From positions 1,467,001 through 1,531,000 of the forward strand of contig NZ_CP047883.1 of NCBI RefSeq assembly GCF_013305725.1: a stretch of DNA of 64,000 nt, read 5' to 3'. The notes under the pieces are model-generated. The model ran no database searches and was not told the DNA's origin. It saw only the letters and a list, made by a program, of their open reading frames with translations. Of the stretch, positions 1 through 10,914 are shown in pieces; within the stretch, counting starts at the first letter, position 1, and each line of letters starts with the position of its first letter. The position numbers and the translations under genes are program-made. This stretch comes from Streptococcus mitis. GTDB taxonomy: Bacteria; Bacillota; Bacilli; Lactobacillales; Streptococcaceae.

Positions 1-2
1 TA

Positions 3-1524
<1,522 letters not shown>

Positions 1525-1572
1525 ATCTAAATTATTCAATGGCTAAATCAGCCCCAAAAGAAAGGAACTACT

Positions 1573-2094
1573 TTGGAACATATTATCTTGTTAAGGGGAG
1601 TTACTCCTAATGGAAAAAATGCTATCCCTAAAATGTCTTATCTAGTAGATATCTTGACAGAAGCTGGTTTTCAACAAGTTCGAACCTATATTCAAAGTGG
1701 GAATATCATTCTTGAAAGTGACTTAGATTTAGAAAAAATACGAGAACGTGTCCATACTCTAATAAATGAAAATATTGGTGCTGACTTAAAAATGGTAATC
1801 AAGAACAAAAGTGATTTTAAAAAAATTGTCCAAGAAAACCCGTTTGAAGAACACTATCTTTATGACCGTATACACGTGATTTTTTATCAAGAATCTATTC
1901 AAAGTCTCCCTTTAGAAAAATTGAAAATTGATTATGGTGAAGAAGAAATTTGTATCGGTAACCATTGTCTTTACCTCTATCTCCCTAGAACTGCAAAACA
2001 AAAGAAACTCCATACCAACTATCTTGAAAAGCTTTTTAATGTAGATTTGACAATGCGAAAACTAAATGTAGTAGAAAAATTATTAAGCAAGTAG
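1573..2094 (+). CDS. DUF1697 family protein
   Basis: A 173-residue protein of unknown function. It shows the DUF1697 opening (LLRGVTPNGKNAIPKM) and the downstream strand motif TYIQSGNIILES. It starts at TTG, placed 4-12 nt after an AAAGGA ribosome site; the first residues after it match the family start, so the rare codon is probably genuine. Members are small cytosolic alpha/beta proteins with no established activity. It stands alone: a hairpin separates it from the convergent regulator gene. Confidence 0.8.
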   Translation: MEHIILLRGVTPNGKNAIPKMSYLVDILTEAGFQQVRTYIQSGNIILESDLDLEKIRERVHTLINENIGADLKMVIKNKSDFKKIVQENPFEEHYLYDRIHVIFYQESIQSLPLEKLKIDYGEEEICIGNHCLYLYLPRTAKQKKLHTNYLEKLFNVDLTMRKLNVVEKLLSK

Positions 2095-2109
2095 TGCTTG
2101 AATTTAGTA

Positions 2110-2141
2110 AAAATCGGAAGAATACTCCTCCGATTTTATTT
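2110..2141. terminator. Bidirectional terminator between convergent genes
   Basis: AAAATCGGA (2110-2118) pairs with TCCGATTTT (2129-2137). T- and A-rich flanks let it serve both the DUF1697 gene and the convergent MerR gene, whose stop codon lies inside the right arm. Confidence 0.8.
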
Positions 2142-2876
2142 TGTCTGAGTTTGGACATAGTGGGCAATCACATCTGATGTGTACTGGGCTGTTCCAATTC
2201 CAAATTTGTCAATGTTTTCCTTAAACTCTGGGTTATAGACGTAGCCTTTACCGATATGACCGAATACTTCAATAGAGCAGTCGAATCCATAAGTACGGAT
2301 GGCTTGCAAGAGTTTAGTGGCTTCTTCTTGATTTTCGGTTGCTGTTACAGGCAGTCCAGCTTGAAGATTTTGTGACAAGGATCGAAATACTTGATTGAAG
2401 GCAGCCGTAGCTTCGTCTTCGTGACCTTTTTGGCGCTCGAGCGCTTGGTCCATCACTTCTTGTCCATATTTCTCTACCGCCTCTTGGTGGTATTTTTGAT
2501 GGTCTTGGTAGTTAAATCCAGCAAATTTCTCTTGAATGCTCATTTCTCTTTCTCCTTTTTGTTCTTGAATGGTTTTTTGCAAGGTTGAAATCAAGGTATC
2601 CAGATGTTCCCTTTCTCGAGTCAAATAGTCCAACTGCCTGGTCAAATGAGGCAATAAATCTTCCCTTTCTTCCTTTAATAGCTCTGCTATTTTTTCTAAA
2701 GAAAAACCTAGATATTTGTAATAAAGAATAACCTGAAGGCGTTCCAAATCCTCCTGACTGTAGGTTCGATAGCCGTTTTCCGACTTTAAAGGAACCAAAA
2801 GTCCTATCTTATCGTAGTGGTGTAGGGTCTTGACAGAGACGCCCGAAAGCTGCGCAGCTTCTTTTATATGGTACAT
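2136..2876 (-). CDS. MerR-family regulator with TipAS-like effector domain
   Basis: A 246-residue transcription regulator. Residues 1-70 form the MerR winged helix (YHIKEAAQLSGVSVKTLHHYDKIGLL), residues about 75-110 a dimerising coiled coil, and the C-terminal half a TipAS-type drug-recognition domain (FNYQDHQKYHQEAVEKYG onwards). TipA-like proteins bind thiopeptide-type or other amphipathic drugs and activate their targets; which drug applies here cannot be read. The start is set by AGGAGG seven bases before ATG at 2876; the frame could extend 10 codons into a repeat element. No efflux gene adjoins it, so the target is unknown. Confidence 0.88.
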   Translation of the reverse strand: MYHIKEAAQLSGVSVKTLHHYDKIGLLVPLKSENGYRTYSQEDLERLQVILYYKYLGFSLEKIAELLKEEREDLLPHLTRQLDYLTREREHLDTLISTLQKTIQEQKGEREMSIQEKFAGFNYQDHQKYHQEAVEKYGQEVMDQALERQKGHEDEATAAFNQVFRSLSQNLQAGLPVTATENQEEATKLLQAIRTYGFDCSIEVFGHIGKGYVYNPEFKENIDKFGIGTAQYTSDVIAHYVQTQTK

Positions 2877-2887
2877 TATTTCCTCCT

Positions 2888-2994
2888 TATACTCAATGAA
2901 AATCAAAGAGAAAACTAGGAAGCTAGCCGCAGGCTGTACTTGAGTACGGTAAGGCGACGCTGACGTGGTTTGAATTTGATTTTCGAAGAGTATT
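2888..2994. repeat. RUP-like short repeat, copy 1
   Basis: A 107-bp element bounded by near-inverted ends (ATACTCAATGAAAATC and GATTTTCGAAGAGTAT), the arrangement of the pneumococcal RUP repeat, a non-autonomous element thought to be moved by IS630-Spn1. Two related copies occur at 10777 and 15141. It sits directly upstream of the MerR gene. Confidence 0.7.
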
Positions 2995-3081
2995 ACATTG
3001 ATAGTATAACCCCTCCCCTCAGGTCAGAGTCAAGCGTTTTTGCGAAATTTTTTACTTTATCATAACATGAAAATGGTTTTC

Positions 3082-3110
3082 TTGACAGACCTTAGAAAAC
3101 ATGATAGGAT
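3082..3110 (+). promoter_or_regulatory. Sigma-A promoter of the NSS transporter
   Basis: TTGACA (3082-3087), a 17-bp spacer and TAGGAT (3105-3110) preceded by TGA (extended -10). The predicted start near 3117 gives a leader of about 100 nt. Confidence 0.75.
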
Positions 3111-3159
3111 AGTCAAGTCTATCAATCAAAAGAAACGCTCATTTTGAGTACTTATGAGG

Positions 3160-3190
3160 CTATTTGCCAAGGGCAGTAGCTTTTTCTTTT
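3160..3190 (+). terminator. Hairpin plus T-run within the transporter leader (possible attenuator)
   Basis: CTATTTGCC pairs with GGCAGTAG around an AAG loop and is followed by CTTTTTCTTTT, all between the promoter and the gene's own ribosome site. The position fits conditional termination. No known riboswitch class was recognised. Confidence 0.55.
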
Positions 3191-3216
3191 GTAATACTAA
3201 TTTTAGGAGTTTAACT

Positions 3217-4557
3217 ATGTCTGAAAAATCTCAATGGGGTTCTAAACTGGGCTTTATCCTAGCATCTGCTGGTTCAGCCATCGGACTTGGTGCCGTTTGG
3301 AAATTCCCCTACATGACTGCTGCTAACGGTGGAGGAGGCTTTTTACTGGTCTTTCTCGTTTCCACTATTTTAATCGGTTTCCCTCTCTTGCTTGCTGAAT
3401 TCGCCCTCGGCCGAAGTGCTGGTGTCTCAGCAATCAAAACCTTTGGAAAACTAGGCAAGAATAGTAAGTACAACTTTATCGGTTGGATTGGTGCCTTTGC
3501 CCTTTTTATCCTTTTATCGTTTTACAGTGTTATTGGCGGCTGGATTTTAGTCTATCTAGGCATTGAGTTTGGAAAATTGTTCCAAATTGGTGGAACGGGG
3601 GATTATGCTCAGTTATTTACTTCAATCATTTCAAATCCAGCCATTGCCCTAGGAGCTCAAGCAGCCTTTATCCTATTGAATATCTTCATTGTATCACGTG
3701 GGGTTCAAAAAGGGATTGAAAGAGCTTCGAAAGTCATGATGCCCCTGCTCTTTATCATCTTTGTCGTCATCATCGGTCGTTCTCTCAGTTTGCCAAATGC
3801 CATGGAAGGGGTTCTTTACTTCCTAAAACCAGACTTCTCTAAGCTGACAAGTGCTGGTCTCCTCTATGCTCTGGGACAATCTTTCTTTGCCCTCTCACTA
3901 GGGGTTACAGCCATGCTGACCTATGCTTCTTACTTGGATAAGAAAACCAATCTGGTCCAGTCAGGAATTTCTATTGTAGCCATGAACATCTCGGTATCCA
4001 TCATGGCGGGTCTAGCCATTTTCCCAGCCATGTCAGCCTTCAATATCCAATCTGAAGGAGGACCGAGCCTGCTCTTTATCGTCTTGCCTCAACTCTTTGA
4101 CAAGATGCCTTTTGGAACCATTTTCTACATCCTCTTCCTCTTGCTCTTCCTCTTTGCGACAGTCACTTCTTCCGTCGTTATGCTGGAAATCAATGTAGGC
4201 AATATCACCAATCAGGACAACAGCAAGCGTGCCATGTGGAGTGCCATTTTAGGAATTTTGACCTTTGTCTTTGGAATTCCTTCAGCCCTATCTTACGGTG
4301 TCATGGCGGATGTTCACATCTTTGGGAAGACCTTCTTTGACGCTATGGACTTCTTGGTTTCCAATCTCCTCATGCCATTTGGAGCTCTCTGCCTTTCACT
4401 TTTTACAGGCTATATCTTTAAAAAAGCTCTTGCCATGGAGGAACTCCATCTCGATGAAAGAGCATGGAAACAGGGACTGTTCCAAGTCTGGCTCTTCCTT
4501 CTTCGTTTCATCATTCCAATCATCATCATCGTGGTCTTCATCGCCCAATTTATGTAA
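3217..4557 (+). CDS. Sodium-dependent transporter, NSS/SNF family
   Basis: A polytopic membrane protein of 446 residues in the neurotransmitter:sodium symporter family (LeuT-like), expected to carry an amino acid or related solute with Na+. The TM1 region shows GFILASAGSAIGLGAVWKF, with the unwound ion- and substrate-binding stretch typical of the family, followed by about 10-11 more hydrophobic segments. The start is the ATG after TTTAGGAG; a longer frame from 3154 would be translated through the leader hairpin and is rejected. Substrate is not predictable. Expression may be attenuated by the leader hairpin. Confidence 0.88.
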   Translation: MSEKSQWGSKLGFILASAGSAIGLGAVWKFPYMTAANGGGGFLLVFLVSTILIGFPLLLAEFALGRSAGVSAIKTFGKLGKNSKYNFIGWIGAFALFILLSFYSVIGGWILVYLGIEFGKLFQIGGTGDYAQLFTSIISNPAIALGAQAAFILLNIFIVSRGVQKGIERASKVMMPLLFIIFVVIIGRSLSLPNAMEGVLYFLKPDFSKLTSAGLLYALGQSFFALSLGVTAMLTYASYLDKKTNLVQSGISIVAMNISVSIMAGLAIFPAMSAFNIQSEGGPSLLFIVLPQLFDKMPFGTIFYILFLLLFLFATVTSSVVMLEINVGNITNQDNSKRAMWSAILGILTFVFGIPSALSYGVMADVHIFGKTFFDAMDFLVSNLLMPFGALCLSLFTGYIFKKALAMEELHLDERAWKQGLFQVWLFLLRFIIPIIIIVVFIAQFM

Positions 4558-4559
4558 TC

Positions 4560-4599
4560 AAAAAGGACTTGAGTAGTAAACTCAGGCCCTTTCTTTTTT
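4560..4599. terminator. Bidirectional terminator, transporter/manA
   Basis: A long stem (AAAGG..TTGAGT pairing with ACTCA..CCTTT) followed by CTTTTTT on the plus strand. The complementary A-rich side allows it to serve the convergent manA gene too. Confidence 0.8.
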
Positions 4600-5542
4600 A
4601 TGGATGGCTAACAATCAATTCCAGACCTTGCCCTTCCAATGTCCAAGCTTCAACATCACTTGGTAGGATAAAGTGGCTACCTTTTTGGATTGGATAATTT
4701 TTCCCGTCAACAGTTAGTTGACCTTGACCAGCCAAGACACTGAATAAGCTGTAGTCAGCTGTCTTTTCGAAGTCAACTTTTCCAGTAATTTCCCACTTGT
4801 AAACTGCAAAGAAATCATTGGATACAAGGAGAGTGGAACGTAAATCATCTGCTTTGATAGTTACAGGACGGCTATTGGCAGGCTCGCCAATATTCAAGAC
4901 ATCGATAGATTTTTCAAGGTGAAGTTCACGCAAGTTGCCATTATCATCCTTACGGTCAAAGTCATAGACACGGTAAGTGGTATCGCTAGATTGCTGAGTT
5001 TCAAGAATCAAAATTCCTGCTCCGATAGCGTGCATGGTGCCACTTGGTACATAGAAGAAATCTCCAGCCTTTACAGGAACTTTTGTCAACAAGGCATCCC
5101 AGTTCTTGTCCTCGATTTGCTGGCGGAGTTCTTCTTTTGACTTGGCATTGTGACCATAGATAATTTCTGAACCTTCATCCGCTGCGATAATGTACCAGCA
5201 TTCTGTTTTTCCAAGTTCACCTTCATGCTCTAGTCCATAGGCATCGTCTGGGTGAACTTGGACACTGAGCCAGTCGTTGGCATCCAGAATCTTAGTCAAA
5301 AGTGGAAATACAGGCTCAGGACGATTGCCAAACAATTCACGATGTTCCGCATACAAAGTAGCGAGGTCTGTTCCCTGGTAGCGTCCATTGGCAACTTTAG
5401 AGACTCCATTTGGATGGGCTGAGATGGCCCAATATTCTCCGATTTTTTCACTTGGGATGTCGTAACCAAACTCATCACGTAGCTTGGTTCCACCCCAGAT
5501 TTTTTCTTGCATAACTGATTGTAAAAATAATGGTTCTGACAT
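4598..5542 (-). CDS. manA: Mannose-6-phosphate isomerase, class I
   Basis: A 314-residue zinc enzyme interconverting mannose 6-phosphate and fructose 6-phosphate, feeding mannose into glycolysis and supplying mannose 6-phosphate for sugar nucleotides. The cupin fold is seen in the metal-ligand motifs QVHPDD (about residue 96) and GTMHAIGAG (about 170), and in the opening IWGGTKLRDEFGY. Length is normal for the short firmicute form. A CAGGAGAT ribosome site precedes the ATG at 5542. It is a single gene between a shared terminator and the GH1 gene. Confidence 0.93.
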   Translation of the reverse strand: MSEPLFLQSVMQEKIWGGTKLRDEFGYDIPSEKIGEYWAISAHPNGVSKVANGRYQGTDLATLYAEHRELFGNRPEPVFPLLTKILDANDWLSVQVHPDDAYGLEHEGELGKTECWYIIAADEGSEIIYGHNAKSKEELRQQIEDKNWDALLTKVPVKAGDFFYVPSGTMHAIGAGILILETQQSSDTTYRVYDFDRKDDNGNLRELHLEKSIDVLNIGEPANSRPVTIKADDLRSTLLVSNDFFAVYKWEITGKVDFEKTADYSLFSVLAGQGQLTVDGKNYPIQKGSHFILPSDVEAWTLEGQGLELIVSHP

Positions 5543-5662
5543 GTCGATCTCCTGTCTGATTTTTCTCCCCTCATTATAGCAAAAAGCTCCATCTAATTGA
5601 ACTCTTTTTCACATATTATAAAGTAGGGAGAAGATTTTATAAAAATAGTGAACAAATGTGCT

Positions 5663-7138
<1,476 letters not shown>

Positions 7139-7275
7139 TTATATTATAACTTATTCTGTAAACCTTTTCTTATAAAATACTGTGACATACTGATACTATT
7201 CTACTATTTAAGTTTATCAGATTGTTTTTTAAAAAATTATCCTCTAGAAAAAGTAAATAGCCTCCCCTGAAACAA

Positions 7276-7305
7276 AAAAGAAGACTGAAAACTAGTCTCC
7301 TCTGT
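7276..7305 (-). terminator. Terminator of the SemiSWEET gene
   Basis: On the minus strand GGAGACT pairs with AGTCTTC (one G-T pair) and is followed by TTTTTTG, directly downstream of the SemiSWEET stop codon. Confidence 0.7.
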
Positions 7306-7310
7306 TCCTT

Positions 7311-7571
7311 TTAAATCAAAGCTGTAATAACCGTCACTAGGCCAAAAATAATACCTGGTGCATTAGCTGCTGCAAGGGGGATATCTCTTTCTTTTTTGAA
7401 AAGACCGTAGTAAACCCAGAGACTACAGTTGATGGCAGCAACCAAGGGCTGGATGAAATTTCCTTTTTGACCAGCCAGATTGTTCATGATTTGTGGGAAG
7501 TAAGACACATACATCATAACAGACATAAAGGTCGCTACCCAACCTAAAATTTTCATTTGTTTTTCAGACAT
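7311..7571 (-). CDS. SemiSWEET-type sugar transporter
   Basis: An 86-residue, three-helix membrane protein. It carries the PQ-loop signature SYFPQI in helix 1 and the paired motif INCSLWVYYGLFKK in helix 2-3, as in bacterial SemiSWEETs, which dimerise to pass sugars down their gradient. The start at 7571 follows GAGG by nine bases; the longer frame from 7589 reads through that ribosome site. It lies 200 bp upstream of the phospho-beta-glucosidase on the same strand, but a terminator separates them. Its sugar is unknown. Confidence 0.85.
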   Translation of the reverse strand: MSEKQMKILGWVATFMSVMMYVSYFPQIMNNLAGQKGNFIQPLVAAINCSLWVYYGLFKKERDIPLAAANAPGIIFGLVTVITALI

Positions 7572-7804
7572 TTTCAAAACCTCTTTCATTTTTACTGAAT
7601 CTTATTTTAAAATATTCTTTCAAAACAATCAAGTCTTTAAAACTTTTGTTATAAAGATATAAACTATCACAATCTTGTTATAAGAAAGAGGGAACAGAAA
7701 AAAGACCGAATTGCTCCGTTCTGTTTACTCAATCAAATATTAGAAAATGAATACTCCTTTTCAATGAATCGATTGATTGATGGTAAATAAGCCGTTAGAA
7801 ATTA

Positions 7805-7833
7805 TTGACAGTATCGAAATTTTCTAGTAAAAT
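7805..7833 (+). promoter_or_regulatory. Promoter of the LapA-like gene
   Basis: TTGACA (7805-7810), a 17-bp spacer and TAAAAT (7828-7833), about 65 bp before the start codon. The rest of 7590-7897 holds a degenerate copy of the GGAGCAAT hairpin (7693-7728) and no gene. Confidence 0.7.
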
Positions 7834-7897
7834 GAATTTTGTTAATACCTAAATGGTGTGTAGTTTTCTATCAACATAGTCAGGAGAAAAGGAACTT

Positions 7898-8242
7898 ATG
7901 CTAAAAAAATTTAATGAATTGTCACTGAAAGATAAGGCTTATCTAATTGGCGGTTTGAGCTTATTAGTCATTGTGATCTCATTTGGTCTACTCAATCGTC
8001 AAACAGTAACTGTCAGTCTTGTCTTTACACAACTATCTGCTCCCTTGATTTTGGTGATTTTTACTTGTCTAGTAATCGGGATCATTGCTGGTAGTGCTAT
8101 TGGTATTAGCTATCACCATAACAAGACTCAAGATCTGAGAAGCCGCATTGCTGAAGCAGAAGCGACTATCAATATAAAAGACAGGGAGCTTGTCCAGTAC
8201 GAGGAACAGGTGCAACAATTAAAACAGGAAGCCAAACAATAA
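7898..8242 (+). CDS. Small membrane protein, LapA/DUF1049-like
   Basis: A 114-residue protein with two membrane segments (about 15-32 and 45-70) and a charged C-terminal coiled coil (about 78-112). This is the layout of the LapA_dom (DUF1049) family, named from E. coli LapA. Gram-positive members have no defined role. A CAGGAG site precedes the ATG. It has its own promoter and terminator, so it is monocistronic. Confidence 0.7.
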   Translation: MLKKFNELSLKDKAYLIGGLSLLVIVISFGLLNRQTVTVSLVFTQLSAPLILVIFTCLVIGIIAGSAIGISYHHNKTQDLRSRIAEAEATINIKDRELVQYEEQVQQLKQEAKQ

Positions 8243-8255
8243 GTGTAGAAATCAT

Positions 8256-8285
8256 AACCACCCGTGAAAACGGGTGGTTTTTTGT
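8256..8285 (+). terminator. Strong intrinsic terminator after the LapA-like gene
   Basis: AACCACCCG pairs with CGGGTGGTT around TGAAAA and is followed by a T-run. A second 7-bp hairpin (GTCTCGC with GCGAGAC) lies immediately after, at about 8284-8307. Confidence 0.9.
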
Positions 8286-8328
8286 CTCGCACCTAACGGA
8301 GCGAGACGGACTGAAAGTCGCATAAATA

Positions 8329-8362
8329 CAAAAAAGATCGAATTGCTCCGATCTTTTTAAGT
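8329..8362 (-). terminator. Terminator of the VOC gene (GGAGCAAT hairpin)
   Basis: On the minus strand AAAAGATCGGA-GCAA-TTCGATCTTTTTTT forms a near-perfect hairpin with a T-run downstream of the VOC gene. It is nearly identical to the hairpin at 8772. Confidence 0.8.
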
Positions 8363-8407
8363 TTCACTCCAAGAATGTTTAGATAAAAAATTTGATAATA
8401 GAATTAC

Positions 8408-8755
8408 CTACTTCATACGATAAAAATCAATCACTAGACCAGCAGGCCCTTTAACTAATAAGGACTCTGTTCCCCAATCGGTTACAGTTGGTCCGTTTAA
8501 AACCTGGATACCAAGTTCTTTCAACCGTTGGTAATTCTGGTCTACATCCTCAACCTCGATATGAAGAATGATTCCTGACTGAAAATCTTCCAAAGGAATC
8601 AAATGATTTTGGGACAACATCAGACAGTGACTGCCAATCGTAAACTGAGCAAAACTGTCATCAACATAATCGGGCTTTTTATCCAAAATACGCTCCAAGT
8701 CAGCACAGACTTGGGGAACATCTGAAACGATAATATCTAATTGATTTAAATTCAT
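8408..8755 (-). CDS. VOC (glyoxalase/bleomycin-resistance fold) protein
   Basis: A 115-residue cytosolic protein with a single vicinal-oxygen-chelate domain: a strand opening (NQLDIIVSDVPQVCADLERIL), a central block ILHIEVEDVDQNYQRLKELG, and the closing strand GPAGLVIDFYRM. Such proteins are dioxygenases, lyases or drug-binding proteins, and the sequence alone does not pick one. GGAGG precedes the ATG. It is downstream of spxB but separated from it by a hairpin terminator. Confidence 0.75.
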   Translation of the reverse strand: MNLNQLDIIVSDVPQVCADLERILDKKPDYVDDSFAQFTIGSHCLMLSQNHLIPLEDFQSGIILHIEVEDVDQNYQRLKELGIQVLNGPTVTDWGTESLLVKGPAGLVIDFYRMK

Positions 8756-8771
8756 TTACTATCCTCCATAA

Positions 8772-8803
8772 AAAGACCGGATTGCTCCGATCTTTTTAAG
8801 TTC
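8772..8803 (-). terminator. Terminator of spxB (GGAGCAAT hairpin)
   Basis: On the minus strand AAAAAGATCGGA-GCAA-TCCGGTCTTTTT forms the stem-loop immediately downstream of the spxB stop codon. Its loop and arms match the hairpin at 8329. Confidence 0.85.
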
Positions 8804-8813
8804 CACGAAGGAA

Positions 8814-10589
8814 TTATTTAATTGCGCGTGATTGCAATCCTTCTTCTTCCAAGAAGAGGCGGAATGGTACGAGTTCTTCTGCTTCGTATTTTTCCTTGAA
8901 GTCTTTGATTGCTTCTTCTGAGTGAAGTTTTGGATCCAATTCAAGTACTTCTACTGGAAGTGGACGGTGTGGAGTGATGCGAGCATCGATCACAACAGTT
9001 TTACCTTCTTTGTTGAGTTTAACAGCTTCTGCAACAACTGCATCGATGTCTTCGATACGGTCAACTGTAAATCCTACAGCACCTTGAGCTTCAGCGATTT
9101 TCGCATAGTCAGCATTAGGGAAGTCACAACCAAACAAGTGTTTGTTTGTGTCTTCGTATTTGTCCTTGATGAAGGCATATTTACCATTTGAGAAGACAAC
9201 GTTGATAACTGGAAGGTCGTATTGAACGTTTGTGATAACGTCTGGGTAGCACATGTTGAATGCACCGTCACCCATGATGTTCCATACTTGGCGATCTGGA
9301 TTGTCTTTCTTAGCAGCGATACCACCAGGAAGGGCAATACCCATTGTCGCAAAGAGTGGAGATGTACGCCACATGTTCTTAGGTGTCATGTGAAGGTGAC
9401 GAGTAGATGTTTGAGTAGTGTCACCTACGTCGATTGAGTAGATAGCGTCTTGATCAGCATGTTTGTTGATTGCATTGTAAACTTGATACAATTGCAATTC
9501 ACCCTCAGTTTTACCTTCGATTTTGTTCATGTAATCACGCCAGTTTTGGTTGTTCTTAACGTTTGCACGCCACCATGGAGTAGATTCAACTGGGTTCACT
9601 TTGTCAAGGATAGCTTTAGCTGCTTGACCTGCATCACCAAGGATTGAAGCGTCTAGGGCATGACGTTTACCAAGTTTGTAAGGGTCGATATCCACTTGGA
9701 TGAATTTTTCAGTATTCTTGAATGCTTGGTAAACTTCAGCAAATGGGAAGTTTGAACCAAGGAAAAGAACTGTGTCTGCTTCAAAGACCACTTCGTTGGC
9801 TGGCTTCCAACCAACACGGTAAGCAGAACCTGTCAAACCTTCATAGTTCCATTCAAAGGCTTCAAAGTTTTTACCAGTTGTGATGATTGGTGCTTTGATT
9901 TTACGTGACAATTCAGTAATCACTTCACCAGCTTTAACACCACCGTAACCAGCATAGATAACTGGACGTTCAGCATTGTTCAAGATTTCAACAGCTTTGT
10001 CGATTTCAACTTCGTTCAAAGCAGGAGCGATGAATGAACGTTCGTATGAACCTGAACCGTAGTATGAATTTTCGTCGATTTCTTGGAAACCGAAGTTTAC
10101 TGGGATTTCAACAACAGCTGGACCTTTTTTAGAAACTGCAGCACGGCAAGCTTCGTCGATTACTTTTGGCAATTGCTCAGCGTAAGCTACACGTTTGTTG
10201 TATACAGCGATACCGTTGTACATTGGGTTTTGGTTCAATTCTTGGAAAGCATCCATGTTGAGTTCGTTAACTGGACGTGATCCAAGGATTGCTAGGAATG
10301 GAGTGTTATCCATAGCTGCATCGTAAACACCGTTAATCAAGTGAGTCGCACCTGGACCACCTGAACCAACTGCAACCCCGATTGAGCCGCCGAATTTAGC
10401 TTGCATAACCGCTGCAAGAGCACCTGTTTCTTCGTGACGAACTTGCAAGAAGCGGATATCTTTGTCTTCAGCCAAAGCATCCATCAATGAGCTGAGTGTT
10501 CCTGATGGGATACCATAGATTGTGTCTACGCCCCATGTTTTCAATACATTAAGCATTGCTGCAGATGCAGTAATTTTCCCTTGAGTCAT
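8814..10589 (-). CDS. spxB: Pyruvate oxidase
   Basis: A 591-residue TPP- and FAD-dependent enzyme converting pyruvate, phosphate and O2 to acetyl phosphate, CO2 and H2O2. In mitis-group streptococci this makes most of the H2O2 and supplies acetyl-CoA and ATP. The three domains are visible: the Pyr domain with the activating glutamate ([10 protein letters not shown], about residue 53), the FAD domain, and the PP domain with the thiamin motif GDGAFN...NVVFSNG at about 440-470. Codon use is that of a highly expressed gene. Upstream DNA carries two cre-like boxes, consistent with CcpA control. It depends on the thiamin supplied by the neighbouring salvage genes. Confidence 0.97.
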   Translation of the reverse strand: MTQGKITASAAMLNVLKTWGVDTIYGIPSGTLSSLMDALAEDKDIRFLQVRHEETGALAAVMQAKFGGSIGVAVGSGGPGATHLINGVYDAAMDNTPFLAILGSRPVNELNMDAFQELNQNPMYNGIAVYNKRVAYAEQLPKVIDEACRAAVSKKGPAVVEIPVNFGFQEIDENSYYGSGSYERSFIAPALNEVEIDKAVEILNNAERPVIYAGYGGVKAGEVITELSRKIKAPIITTGKNFEAFEWNYEGLTGSAYRVGWKPANEVVFEADTVLFLGSNFPFAEVYQAFKNTEKFIQVDIDPYKLGKRHALDASILGDAGQAAKAILDKVNPVESTPWWRANVKNNQNWRDYMNKIEGKTEGELQLYQVYNAINKHADQDAIYSIDVGDTTQTSTRHLHMTPKNMWRTSPLFATMGIALPGGIAAKKDNPDRQVWNIMGDGAFNMCYPDVITNVQYDLPVINVVFSNGKYAFIKDKYEDTNKHLFGCDFPNADYAKIAEAQGAVGFTVDRIEDIDAVVAEAVKLNKEGKTVVIDARITPHRPLPVEVLELDPKLHSEEAIKDFKEKYEAEELVPFRLFLEEEGLQSRAIK

Positions 10590-10647
10590 AATGATAACTC
10601 TCCTTCAAATATTTTTAAATCTACTAAAAAAGGTTTCATATAGTTTT

Positions 10648-10661
10648 TGAAAACGTTTCAG
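10648..10661 (-). promoter_or_regulatory. cre-like site upstream of spxB (proximal)
   Basis: TGAAAACGTTTCAG is one base short of the palindromic CcpA consensus and lies 59 bp before the spxB start codon. Confidence 0.55.
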
Positions 10662-10749
10662 TAAATTTTTACAATACTAATTTATCACATTTATTTTGAC
10701 TTTACTAAGAATCTGCTCAGAAGTTTTTATTCTCTATTACAGTACAGTT

Positions 10750-10763
10750 TGAAAACGTTTTTA
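10750..10763 (-). promoter_or_regulatory. cre-like site upstream of spxB (distal)
   Basis: TGAAAACGTTTTTA is a weaker match to the CcpA site, 102 bp upstream of the first. The spxB promoter probably lies between them. Confidence 0.4.
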
Positions 10764-10776
10764 GCTTCTGTTTTAT

Positions 10777-10892
10777 AATACTCAATGAAAATCACAGAGC
10801 AAACTAGGAAGCTCGCCACAGGTTGCTCAAAGCACAGCTTTGAGGTTGCAGACAAAGCTGACGTGGTTGGAAGAGATTTTTGAAGAGTATAA
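10777..10892. repeat. RUP-like short repeat, copy 2
   Basis: A 116-bp element with the same ends as copy 1 (ATACTCAATGAAAATC and GAAGAGTAT). Its centre differs, carrying an internal inverted run (TCAAAGCACAGCTTTGA). It lies between spxB and the copper operon and overlaps the start of the copA terminator region. Confidence 0.7.
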
Positions 10893-10914
10893 AAAGCGAG
10901 CAAGCCCGCTTTTA
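10887..10914 (-). terminator. Terminator of the cop operon
   Basis: On the minus strand AAAGCGGGC-TTG-CTCGCTTTTT forms a short GC-rich hairpin with a T-run just after the copA stop codon. Confidence 0.75.

Noticed and set aside
2888..2994. Treating the repeats at 2888, 10777 and 15141 as an insertion sequence
   Set aside because: Too short and without any transposase; a RUP-like non-autonomous repeat explains them better.
3110..3216. T-box, lysine, glycine or manganese riboswitch upstream of the NSS transporter
   Set aside because: None of the conserved cores of those classes (for example AGGGTGGTACCGCG) is present; only a plain hairpin is supported.
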